A stretch of DNA of 64,000 nucleotides, from contig JAJFLB010000009.1 of assembly GCA_021772915.1 (NCBI GenBank), forward strand, positions 1-64,000. The letters run 5' to 3'. Every line of letters begins with the position of its first letter. Position 1 is the stretch's first letter. This document shows positions 55,649 through 62,977 of the stretch, in pieces. The notes under the pieces are model-generated. The model had not been told where the DNA came from. It saw only the letters and a list, made by a program, of their open reading frames with translations, and made no database searches. The position numbers and the translations under genes are program-made. Source of the DNA: Gammaproteobacteria bacterium (lineage in GTDB: Bacteria > Pseudomonadota > Gammaproteobacteria > Xanthomonadales > SZUA-36).

Positions 55649-56304
55649 GGCTGACTGACCTTGTAGCCTACACCCCGTATTGTCTGAATAAATTCAGTGC
55701 CCAGTTTCTTGCGCAGGTGATGGATGTGTACCTCCAGTGCATTGCTGGCCACTTCTTCACCCCAACTATAAAGTCGGCTCTCAAGTGTGTGACGGGTTTG
55801 CACTCTCCCGACATGTTCCATCAGGCTTTTGAGAAGCATGTACTCCCGACGAGAAAGTTCAAGCTCTTCGCCACTCAATGCTACTGAGTTTGCATTGATA
55901 TCAAGACATACATCACCCACGGTTATTTTGGCGGTACCACTGGTGTTGAGCCTTCTGGTCAAAACCCGTAAACGGGCAAACAGTTCTGTCATTTCAAAGG
56001 GTTTGGCCAGGTAATCATCTGCACCGCTATCCAGCCCAATAATTTTGTCGTCCAACTGGGAACGTGCGGTCAACAACAATACGGGTGTGTCGATGTGTTT
56101 TTGCCGTACTCGTTTAAGTACGTTGATGCCGTCTATGTCGGGAAGGCCCAAGTCGAGAATGACGATATCCGGGGGATCGGTTTGAATGACGTATATAGCC
56201 GCCTCACCAGTACCGACGACATTTGCCGAGTAACCCTGCTTATGCAGGGCCTCTTTTAGTGCTGACGCCAGTGCGTGATCATCTTCGACCAACAGTATCT
56301 GCAT
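55645..56304 (-). CDS. OmpR-family response regulator, PmrA/QseB-like
   Basis: A 219-residue regulator. Receiver with Asp51 (IVILDLGLPDIDG), Thr in LLLTARSQLDD and Lys in DDYLAKPFEMTEL. The winged-helix domain has ELSRREYMLLKSLME, LESRLYSWGEEVASNALEVHIHHLRKK and the final TIRGVGYKV, characteristic of the QseB/PmrA/BasR group, which binds CTTAAG-N5-CTTAAG direct repeats. Exactly such a box lies before the Asp/Asn-rich protein gene 2.4 kb upstream. Forms an operon with the kinase, cupredoxin, FTR1 and barrel genes. Confidence 0.93.
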   Translation of the reverse strand: MQILLVEDDHALASALKEALHKQGYSANVVGTGEAAIYVIQTDPPDIVILDLGLPDIDGINVLKRVRQKHIDTPVLLLTARSQLDDKIIGLDSGADDYLAKPFEMTELFARLRVLTRRLNTSGTAKITVGDVCLDINANSVALSGEELELSRREYMLLKSLMEHVGRVQTRHTLESRLYSWGEEVASNALEVHIHHLRKKLGTEFIQTIRGVGYKVSQP

Positions 56305-56333
56305 ACCAGTGCTACCTTGAAGAAGGACCAGCG

Positions 56334-56990
56334 TTAATCACACAACTTTTCTCTTATTGCCAATAATGCATGTGTAATTTCATTTTGTCTGCCTGTATCG
56401 GCCACTGGACGGTTAGGGCGTTCTGCCGCTGCCTGAGCTCTGAGTAGGTATGATTCCGCTGTCCGGTAGCGCTTTTGGCCAATCAGATACTCGCCGTAGT
56501 GGTAATTGCTGTCAATACCCCCCGGGTTCATAGTGATGCCCTTGAGCAATAGTCGTTCAGCCTTTTTATCATTTCCAAACCCGATTGGCCAACGGGGCGC
56601 CTTGGAATAAAGCACACCGAGGTTGGTGTAAGCGGCACCTCGCAGGGCATCCGCTTTAGTTTCCAGCGCCCGCTCCAGGTCTGATTTCGAGGCTTTGGCA
56701 AGCTTGAGCGCCCTTATACCGCCCCTTGCGCCGGAATAGGTGGATTTTATGATGCCATTCCAGATCCATATCGATGCGGCATCAGGATGACGTGCCGCAG
56801 CAAGAGAGGCTTCACCCATCAGGGTTTCGAAGGCGGTTAAACGCGTTTTTCCATCCAGGTGGTAATTAACTTCAGCCCAGCGCCGCTGCAGGTAAAGAAT
56901 ATCCGCATCGAGCTCGGCAAAACAAGGCTGGCTGATAAAAAAAGAAAATCCGATGATAATCATCAGAGTAGAGGTTTTCCATTTGTTCAT
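56334..56990 (-). CDS. Exported helical-repeat (TPR-like) protein
   Basis: A 218-residue protein with a signal peptide (MNKWKTSTLMIIIGFSFFISQPCFA-ELD). The rest is helical with TPR-type pairs (ALETKADALRGAAYTNLGVLYSKAP, AERLLLKGITMNPGGIDSNYHYGEYLIGQKRYRTAESYLLRA). The frame upstream of the ATG at 56990 has no homologous start. It lies 29 bp before the response regulator, on the same strand, so it may be the first gene of the iron operon. A strong terminator lies upstream at 57090-57122, which separates it from the repeat-protein gene. Role unknown. Confidence 0.75.
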   Translation of the reverse strand: MNKWKTSTLMIIIGFSFFISQPCFAELDADILYLQRRWAEVNYHLDGKTRLTAFETLMGEASLAAARHPDAASIWIWNGIIKSTYSGARGGIRALKLAKASKSDLERALETKADALRGAAYTNLGVLYSKAPRWPIGFGNDKKAERLLLKGITMNPGGIDSNYHYGEYLIGQKRYRTAESYLLRAQAAAERPNRPVADTGRQNEITHALLAIREKLCD

Positions 56991-57089
56991 GTTGATTTCA
57001 GACTCGATATTGTTGACCAGCAGGGGCAAATACAGTTTTCGAGATATTCTTGAACATAAAGCATTCGCCGGGCTGATGGCTGATTGTGA

Positions 57090-57122
57090 GAAAAAACCAG
57101 CGCAGTAGGTACTGCGCTGGTT
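57090..57122 (-). terminator. Intrinsic terminator after the Asp/Asn-rich protein gene
   Basis: On the minus strand: AACCAGCGCAGTA, loop CC, TACTGCGCTGGTT, then TTTTC. A perfect 13-bp stem with a U-tract, starting 40 bp past the stop codon at 57162. Confidence 0.92.
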
Positions 57123-57161
57123 GGGTCTTGTGAAGCTAACTGCACGCACTTAGTGCCATGC

Positions 57162-58688
57162 CTATAAATCCGCTTCCAAGATGGTGGTTGTACCCTGGCG
57201 AACTTCGATGTGTTGTCCACGGGGATCAAAATCGAGTGGCAACTTGCCATACCGTACTGGTGAACTGAATTCAGCCTCACCCTCATTTCCATCGTGATCC
57301 GAGAAAACCGTGATGGTGGCCCGTTCAATACCACCTACATAAAGCCCATAGTTACCCAACGGTACATCTTCAATTTCGACAGAAAAGTCTACTCGATTGC
57401 TGTGCTGCTCAAATTCGACTTCACCACTGGCTCTTGGGTATACGCCGGTGTTAGACATTCTGCGCTCGATTTCAGTGTTTCCATAAGGAGGCGTGTAGTC
57501 GTCATCGTTGCCGTCGTCATTGCCGTCGTCATTACCGTCGTCATTACCGTCATCGTTGTCGTCGTTACCGTCGTCATTGCAGTTGTCGTCGTTACCGTCG
57601 TCATTACTGCTGTCGTCGTTACTGTCGTCGTTGCTGCTGTCGTCATTGCAGTTGTCGTCGTTACCGTCGTCATTGCAGTTGTCGTCGTTACCGTCGTCAT
57701 TACTGTTGTCGTCGTTACCGTCGTCGTTGCTGCTATCGTCATTGCAGTTGTCGCCGTTACCATCATGGCCATCGTCGTTGCCGTCATCACCGATCGATCC
57801 GCTCGTTGCGCTAAGCTCACCGCTGAACAAAACCGTACTGCCCTCAAGAATTTCCAATAGTTGTCCACGAGGATCAAAGTCGAGCAGAGGCCGGTCGCCA
57901 GTTGCTGGCGAGTTAAACTCTAACTTGCCTTCCGTACCATTACTGCTCGTGGTTACATTGATTTGCCCAACGGCGAGCCCACCTACGCTCAGGCCATAGA
58001 AACCTTGCGGAATATCCTCTATTTCGACCTCAAAAGAACTGCTTTCCCGATATTGCTCGAACTTGGCTCGTGTGTTGCCGGCGGGATAGATGCCCATGTT
58101 TTTCAGAAATTGCTCGTCCTGCTCGTCGGGTTGACTGGGTTCGGTGTCATCGGAAATACCACCACTACAAGTTGATCCCTTGGTGTGGGTAAGACGATGT
58201 ATCTCTACGATTGCTCCAGAGCTGCTAATCGTGTTGGCTTTATCATCACCACCGGGTGTGCCCAAAGGTGTGACATAGACTGTTCCATGATCGCAATCAT
58301 CGAACTCGAAAATAATACTTGCGAGTACATGTTCCTCACGGCTGTCTGGGTCACTGGCCTGCAAATTTCTCACGCCGGTGACCGTTAACATGGGTATTTC
58401 AACCATGTTGTCTTCAATATTACCCAGTCCTGACAACCACATCGGGTTACCTGCGTTGTCGTAGGTGTACCAGAAAACGGCGGCTTGAAGTACACCGTCA
58501 TTTTGGTCAATGACCTGGAAGTTAAAGCCCTGGCTCTCGTGATTGGTCTGTTGCCACACACCAGTAAAGCTCTTGGTAAGCATCACGGCGTGAGCAGGCA
58601 GTGCCAGCAGTATGGCTGACAGCACCAGCAGTCGCCTGGCGAGATGTGAGTAGCGTTTAACCCGTGTTTTGTTAATCTGGTTTTCCAT
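57162..58688 (-). CDS. Secreted protein with duplicated beta domain joined by an Asp/Asn-rich linker
   Basis: A 508-residue exported protein. Signal peptide ends LPAHA-VML. Region about 35-160 reads TGVWQQTNHESQGFNF, a domain common in gammaproteobacterial secreted proteins. Then two copies of an approximately 95-residue beta domain (GIYPAGNTRAKFEQY ... LLDFDPRGQLLEIL and GVYPRASGEVEFEQH ... PLDFDPRGQHIEVR), about half identical, separated by a linker of some 95 residues made almost wholly of N, D, G, S and C. Strong ribosome-binding site AGGAG. An exact PmrA-type box lies upstream and an intrinsic terminator follows. Metal binding by the acidic linker is plausible. Confidence 0.88.
   Translation of the reverse strand: MENQINKTRVKRYSHLARRLLVLSAILLALPAHAVMLTKSFTGVWQQTNHESQGFNFQVIDQNDGVLQAAVFWYTYDNAGNPMWLSGLGNIEDNMVEIPMLTVTGVRNLQASDPDSREEHVLASIIFEFDDCDHGTVYVTPLGTPGGDDKANTISSSGAIVEIHRLTHTKGSTCSGGISDDTEPSQPDEQDEQFLKNMGIYPAGNTRAKFEQYRESSSFEVEIEDIPQGFYGLSVGGLAVGQINVTTSSNGTEGKLEFNSPATGDRPLLDFDPRGQLLEILEGSTVLFSGELSATSGSIGDDGNDDGHDGNGDNCNDDSSNDDGNDDNSNDDGNDDNCNDDGNDDNCNDDSSNDDSNDDSSNDDGNDDNCNDDGNDDNDDGNDDGNDDGNDDGNDDDYTPPYGNTEIERRMSNTGVYPRASGEVEFEQHSNRVDFSVEIEDVPLGNYGLYVGGIERATITVFSDHDGNEGEAEFSSPVRYGKLPLDFDPRGQHIEVRQGTTTILEADL
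57499..57792 (-). repeat. Coding tandem repeat, Asp/Asn-rich linker
   Basis: Short tandem units within the coding sequence. The 3' end is a 12-bp unit (GNDD repeated), and the rest is made of 27-bp and 15-bp variants giving NDDGNDDNC, NDDSSNDDS and similar. The stretch is in frame throughout, so unit number can change without breaking the gene. It is low-complexity coding sequence, not a CRISPR array. Confidence 0.88.
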
Positions 58689-58738
58689 CTTCTTTCTCCT
58701 GTTTGCGTTTTTGGATGCTTGCAGCTTAAGGGGGCAAG

Positions 58739-58755
58739 CTTAAGGAAGTCTTAAG
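58739..58755. promoter_or_regulatory. PmrA/QseB-type box, CTTAAG-N5-CTTAAG
   Basis: CTTAAG at 58739-58744, spacer GAAGT, CTTAAG at 58750-58755, exactly the direct-repeat layout known for PmrA and QseB. It lies 51 bp before the ATG of the Asp/Asn-rich protein gene (58688). Two more single CTTAAG words stand at 58725 and 58778. The rest of the 250-bp gap to the next gene is AT-rich with no other feature. Confidence 0.65.
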
Positions 58756-58938
58756 ACAGGAAAATTTCGTTTAAACACTTAAGAAATTTCACAATGGGTA
58801 TATGTTTAGTGTTTTATTTCAATCACATATAGAAGCCGACTATACATGTTTCGGAAATGGCAGAAAGTGCTATTCAAAGCTAAACGTGGAGTAAAGGATG
58901 GAAACTGGAAGGCCGTAAAAAGACCGCTTGCTCCGTGG

Positions 58939-60228
58939 CTAGAGCAAATCCCGCATGCGGTAGTACCACATACCCATGGCGATTAACTGGTTGCCCAGCC
59001 ATTGTGAACCGGGGATCCGGAAGTGTTTCTGGCTGGCAAACAGGTCGAATTCTTCCAGCGTGCCGGTGACTGCATCTGCTGTGATTTCACCCAGGCAGTG
59101 GCTGGCACTGACGCCATGGCCCGAATAACCCTGGCAGTAATACACATTCTTGTGAATACGACCCAGCAAGGGGATACGGTTGAGTACGATGCCAATCATC
59201 CCACCCCATTGATAGTCAATTCGCGCGTCCTTGAGTTGTGGGTAGATTTTCAGCATGCGTGGCCCGATGGCCGCTTTTACACTGCTGGGTTCGCGCCCGG
59301 AGTAGTTGCACCGCCCCCCGTAGAGCATGCGCTTGTCGGCCGACAGCCGGTGGTAATCCACCACCTCGTTTAAGTCACACACGGCCAGGTCAAGCGGGTT
59401 GATCTCGTTGACCAGATCATCGGCAAGTGGCTCAGTAGCGATGATATAGGTGCCTGCGGGGAAGCTGAGACTGGACAGGTGTTTCGGTTCGAGCCGGTGA
59501 TAGGCATTGCCGGCCAGCACTACGGAGTCTGCTTCAATATGCCCATTGGCGGTAAAAACTTTCGGTTTGACGCCATGTTCGATTCTCAGCACAGGTGACT
59601 GCTCGAATATCTGCACACCCAATCCATGCGCTGCACGCGCTTCGCCAACACACAGATTCAGTGGGTGCAAATGGCCGTCCCGGTAATTGACGAATCCGCC
59701 CACATAGCTATCTGTACCCAGCATGGAGCGGGTCTTATCCCGGTCCCAGACTTCATACTTGTAGGCAAAATCATGTCGCGCCATTTCTTCGGCGTAGCTT
59801 TCCAGCTCAGCCAGGTGGCGCGATTTCAATGCTGTTTGGACAAAGCCGTTTTTCAGGTCGCAAGCAATAGCATATTTTTCAACCCAATCATGGATGATAT
59901 CGTGGCCTCGCCATTTCAGGTGCCAGAGTACGGCGGCACTACCCTCACCATGTTGTTTGTGGATTTTGGCCAGACCACTAATGCCGTTGATCAACTGGCC
60001 GCCATTACGACCCGACGCACCCCAACCTACGCGGTTTGCCTCAACCAGGGTCACAGCATAACCACGTTCTGCCAGGGTCAGCGCGGTGGCGACACCGGTA
60101 TAACCTGCACCAACTACACAAACGTCCGCTTTTATCGCCCCCTCCAGTACCGGGTAATCGGTGACCTTATTCACGGAGGCGGCGTAGTAAGAGTTGACGT
60201 GCTCCTGTGTTTGGTTGCTTGTCTTCAA
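58939..60228 (-). CDS. FAD-dependent amine oxidase, PuuB/DAO-like
   Basis: A 429-residue flavoprotein. FAD motif VVGAGYTGVATALTLAE near residue 36, ASGRNGGQLINGISG, the region RMLYGGRCNYSGR, and a C-terminal YCQGYSGHGVSASH. This is the gamma-glutamylputrescine oxidase (PuuB/OrdL) group, which oxidises the amine of glutamylated putrescine or similar compounds. The start is TTG at 60228, supported by AAGGA 5 nt upstream. No in-frame ATG fits. No other puu gene is near, so the substrate is open. Confidence 0.88.
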   Translation of the reverse strand: MKTSNQTQEHVNSYYAASVNKVTDYPVLEGAIKADVCVVGAGYTGVATALTLAERGYAVTLVEANRVGWGASGRNGGQLINGISGLAKIHKQHGEGSAAVLWHLKWRGHDIIHDWVEKYAIACDLKNGFVQTALKSRHLAELESYAEEMARHDFAYKYEVWDRDKTRSMLGTDSYVGGFVNYRDGHLHPLNLCVGEARAAHGLGVQIFEQSPVLRIEHGVKPKVFTANGHIEADSVVLAGNAYHRLEPKHLSSLSFPAGTYIIATEPLADDLVNEINPLDLAVCDLNEVVDYHRLSADKRMLYGGRCNYSGREPSSVKAAIGPRMLKIYPQLKDARIDYQWGGMIGIVLNRIPLLGRIHKNVYYCQGYSGHGVSASHCLGEITADAVTGTLEEFDLFASQKHFRIPGSQWLGNQLIAMGMWYYRMRDLL

Positions 60229-60274
60229 CTAGGTCCTTGGTCTTCAACCCCTTAACGGGAGATTGAAATATCTT

Positions 60275-60985
60275 TCAATTGACATAACGCGTGAGAAATC
60301 TGAAATCACGGCGTTTAAAACTGCCAAACAGCAAAACAAATCCACTGAGCCCTATCCAGAAGGACACCAGGGACACGATGATGACCAGAGAGTTGTTGAG
60401 GTCCTCGTGGCCGGAGTAATCCATGATGTGCAACATCCAGAAGACGTCAAAAATACGCCAATGGCTGTTTCTTCTTGCCAGGATATCCCCCGTGGATGCC
60501 GAAACATAAATTGAGGTGTCGGCCTGGTCGGTAAAATTCACACGCCAGTAAGGGCCCTTGTTACCACGGGTTTCCAGGTCAGGTGCAACACCGGCTTCAA
60601 TATCGCGAACATCACCATTTCCGGCAAAATCCTGGCGTGCCAGCAAACCGGCATCCTGTTCGCCGAATACCAGGACAGATCCATCGATGGCGTTGATAAT
60701 GTTCACACCGTCGGCGTGTCGGACACGGTAAACCGACTCCCCGTGGTTCAACTCCAAACTGAGTTCCCGAACATCCGAAAACTGGGAAACAGGCAGTTGG
60801 TCGGGCTCAAGGATATTCCCAGCCCGGGGTATCTGATCAACGTGACTTGATTCATTGACCCACTGCCGACCACTGACTTTTTCCGGGTCGAGCAGACTCA
60901 TTACCAGACCACTGATAACCCACAGCAACACCTGTATGCCAATTACTAATCCGGTCCATTTATGCAGCTTCCTGAGAAACCTCAT
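60275..60985 (-). CDS. PepSY-domain membrane protein, copy 2
   Basis: A 236-residue protein. N-terminal helix (about residues 12-32), a periplasmic PepSY-like region with RWRIFDVFWMLHIMDYSG near residue 175, and a C-terminal helix (about 190-225). Similar to the upstream copy in length and phrases (HKWTGLVIGIQVLLWVISGLVMS; GDILARRNSHWRIFD). Often seen with metal or respiratory flavin systems, where such proteins carry heme b between conserved histidines, but roles are unproven. Overlaps the previous gene by 1 nt. Confidence 0.82.
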   Translation of the reverse strand: MRFLRKLHKWTGLVIGIQVLLWVISGLVMSLLDPEKVSGRQWVNESSHVDQIPRAGNILEPDQLPVSQFSDVRELSLELNHGESVYRVRHADGVNIINAIDGSVLVFGEQDAGLLARQDFAGNGDVRDIEAGVAPDLETRGNKGPYWRVNFTDQADTSIYVSASTGDILARRNSHWRIFDVFWMLHIMDYSGHEDLNNSLVIIVSLVSFWIGLSGFVLLFGSFKRRDFRFLTRYVN

Positions 60986-61707
60986 CAGGCATCCCTCTGT
61001 CTTGTTCTGTTACGACGCCCGAAGCTATAGAGCAACATCCACAAACCGGTAACTGTAAACATTAGGCTGATAATCTCTGCGGCCACCAGCAGCAGGTTGT
61101 TGGCATTGGCGCGTTCGCGGTAATCCATGATGTGCAACATCCAGAAAAAATCAAATATGCGCCAGTATTGGTGCCGACGGGTAACCAGGGCGCCGGTATG
61201 GGGGTTGATGTAGAAACTGGTATTGAAGTGGTCATCGAAATCAATTCGCCACAATGGCAGGGCACGCCGCCCGATTTCCTTCGGTGGGTCGGAGGTGAGT
61301 AGCGAGGCTTTACTAATTGGGGCGTTGCCATTGAAATGGAATATTGCGATGTCCCTGGCGGTTTTTTCATCCAGTGGCGATTTCACCTGTCCGGTTTTTG
61401 GCTCGATCAGGAAACGGTTTTGCGGGGTGGTAACGGTGTAGAAAGTTTTTCCGGCCACGGGCCGCAGACCGATACGTGTTGCTCCGGGATATCGAGACAA
61501 TAGTGATGACAGGGTAACGCTGGATGGATCGGGGACAGCAATGGGCAGACTCATATTCCTGACCAACGGGTCGCCGTGGATAAAGTCCAGGTCCACAATG
61601 ACCATGTACAATCCGGTGGCCAACCAGATCAGCACCTGCAAACCGATGACAAGCCCGATCCATTTGTGCAGGGCGCGAGACCAAAAGCGAGCGCTTCGCA
61701 ACAGCAT
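60985..61707 (-). CDS. PepSY-domain membrane protein, copy 1
   Basis: A 240-residue protein with the same layout: ALHKWIGLVIGLQVLIWLATG near residues 12-32, a periplasmic portion, RRHQYWRIFDFFWMLHIMDYRE, then a hydrophobic helix (AAEIISLMFTVTGLWMLL). The two proteins are clear paralogues, from one coupled transcript (TGATG overlap), and may form a heterodimer. The conserved histidines in HKW and HIMDY are in position to hold a heme between the helices, an inference. Confidence 0.82.
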   Translation of the reverse strand: MLLRSARFWSRALHKWIGLVIGLQVLIWLATGLYMVIVDLDFIHGDPLVRNMSLPIAVPDPSSVTLSSLLSRYPGATRIGLRPVAGKTFYTVTTPQNRFLIEPKTGQVKSPLDEKTARDIAIFHFNGNAPISKASLLTSDPPKEIGRRALPLWRIDFDDHFNTSFYINPHTGALVTRRHQYWRIFDFFWMLHIMDYRERANANNLLLVAAEIISLMFTVTGLWMLLYSFGRRNRTRQRDA

Positions 61708-61832
61708 GTACTCCTGATTCGTTTCTTACTGCGTGTAGTATTCCACATCGGGGCTACTTCATGGTACGTTTGGACATTCACATGATTACCTGATCGTGGC
61801 GTATCTGGTCCGGGACTGCTTGAGTGTAGTGA

Positions 61833-62930
61833 ATGAAATCAAAAACCAGTAGTGAAATGGGGCTGTTTGAACGTTACCTGACACTGTGGGTTGCGCTTTG
61901 CATTGTTGCCGGCATCGCGCTGGGGAACAAATACCCGAGTTTTATCCAGGCCACGGGTAGTCTCGAGATAGCCCATATCAACCTGCCGGTGGCGGTGCTT
62001 ATTTGGTTGATGATCATCCCGATGCTATTGAAGATCGACCTGGGTGAACTCCGGGGTGTGGCCCGGCACTGGCGGGGCGTCGGTGTAACACTGCTCGTGA
62101 ACTGGGGAGTAAAGCCCTTTTCCATGGCGCTGCTGGCCTGGTTATTCATTGGATACCTGTTCCGCCCCTGGTTACCGACGGAACAGATAGAGTCCTATAT
62201 CGCCGGATTGATTATTCTGGCGGCGGCACCCTGTACCGCCATGGTCTTCGTGTGGAGCCATCTCATGCGTGGGGAACCACATTTCACCCTCTCTCAGGTG
62301 GCTTTAAACGATGTAATCATGGTGTTCGCTTTCGCTCCGGTAGTGGCCCTGTTGCTGGGACTGTCGGCGATTTCCGTACCGTGGGATACCTTGCTGCTAT
62401 CGGTTTTGCTCTACATCGTTGTGCCTTTAATTATCGCGGGCTGGTGGCGAAGAGCCGTACAAAAACAACAACAGGGGCAACAACGACTAGCCAAGCTTGT
62501 CAGGCGTTTGCAGCCATTCTCGTTGGGGGCCCTGCTGGCTACCCTGGTTTTACTGTTTGGATTTCAGGGTGAGCAAATCCTGGCTCAGCCATTGGTGATC
62601 GCGTTACTGGCGATACCGATCCTGATCCAGGTTTTGTTCAATTCGGGATTGGCCTACCTGCTGAACCGACAGGTCCGCTCGCCACATTGTGTGGCCGGGC
62701 CTTCGGCCTTGATAGGCGCCAGCAATTTTTTCGAATTAGCCGTTGCAACGGCCATTGCCCTGTTTGGTTTCGAGTCCGGAGCTGCCCTGGCCACGGTGGT
62801 GGGTGTGCTGATCGAGGTGCCGGTGATGCTGCTTGCAGTGCGTGTCGTTAACGGGTCACGTGGTTGGTACGAAAGCCGTGATGGTATCGTACCCTACGAG
62901 GTTTGTTGCCCTTCTGAAGTTTTGGAATAA
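61833..62930 (+). CDS. Arsenite efflux transporter Acr3
   Basis: A 365-residue inner-membrane protein of about ten helices in the bile acid/arsenite family. Motifs GLFERYLTLWVALCIVAGIALG at the N terminus, APCTAMVFVWSHL with the conserved cysteine, and GASNFFELAVATAIALFG. Exports arsenite (and sometimes antimonite) with the proton gradient. It stands divergent from the PepSY genes. No arsR or arsC lies within the window, so its control cannot be read. Confidence 0.93.
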   Translation: MKSKTSSEMGLFERYLTLWVALCIVAGIALGNKYPSFIQATGSLEIAHINLPVAVLIWLMIIPMLLKIDLGELRGVARHWRGVGVTLLVNWGVKPFSMALLAWLFIGYLFRPWLPTEQIESYIAGLIILAAAPCTAMVFVWSHLMRGEPHFTLSQVALNDVIMVFAFAPVVALLLGLSAISVPWDTLLLSVLLYIVVPLIIAGWWRRAVQKQQQGQQRLAKLVRRLQPFSLGALLATLVLLFGFQGEQILAQPLVIALLAIPILIQVLFNSGLAYLLNRQVRSPHCVAGPSALIGASNFFELAVATAIALFGFESGAALATVVGVLIEVPVMLLAVRVVNGSRGWYESRDGIVPYEVCCPSEVLE

Positions 62931-62977
62931 TCAGAAGGCCCGCGTGTCATACCCACGCCGTGCCTGGTGGCGAGAGA

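Noticed and set aside
57499-57792. Regular repeats that could suggest a CRISPR array
   Set aside because: Units are 12-27 bp with no unique spacers, and all are in frame in a coding sequence.
57294-57999. Long plus-strand open frames of low complexity (VVIAVVIT..., SSLPSSL...)
   Set aside because: They are shadows of the Asp/Asn-rich repeat on the minus strand, which has a signal peptide, a good ribosome-binding site and duplicated domains.
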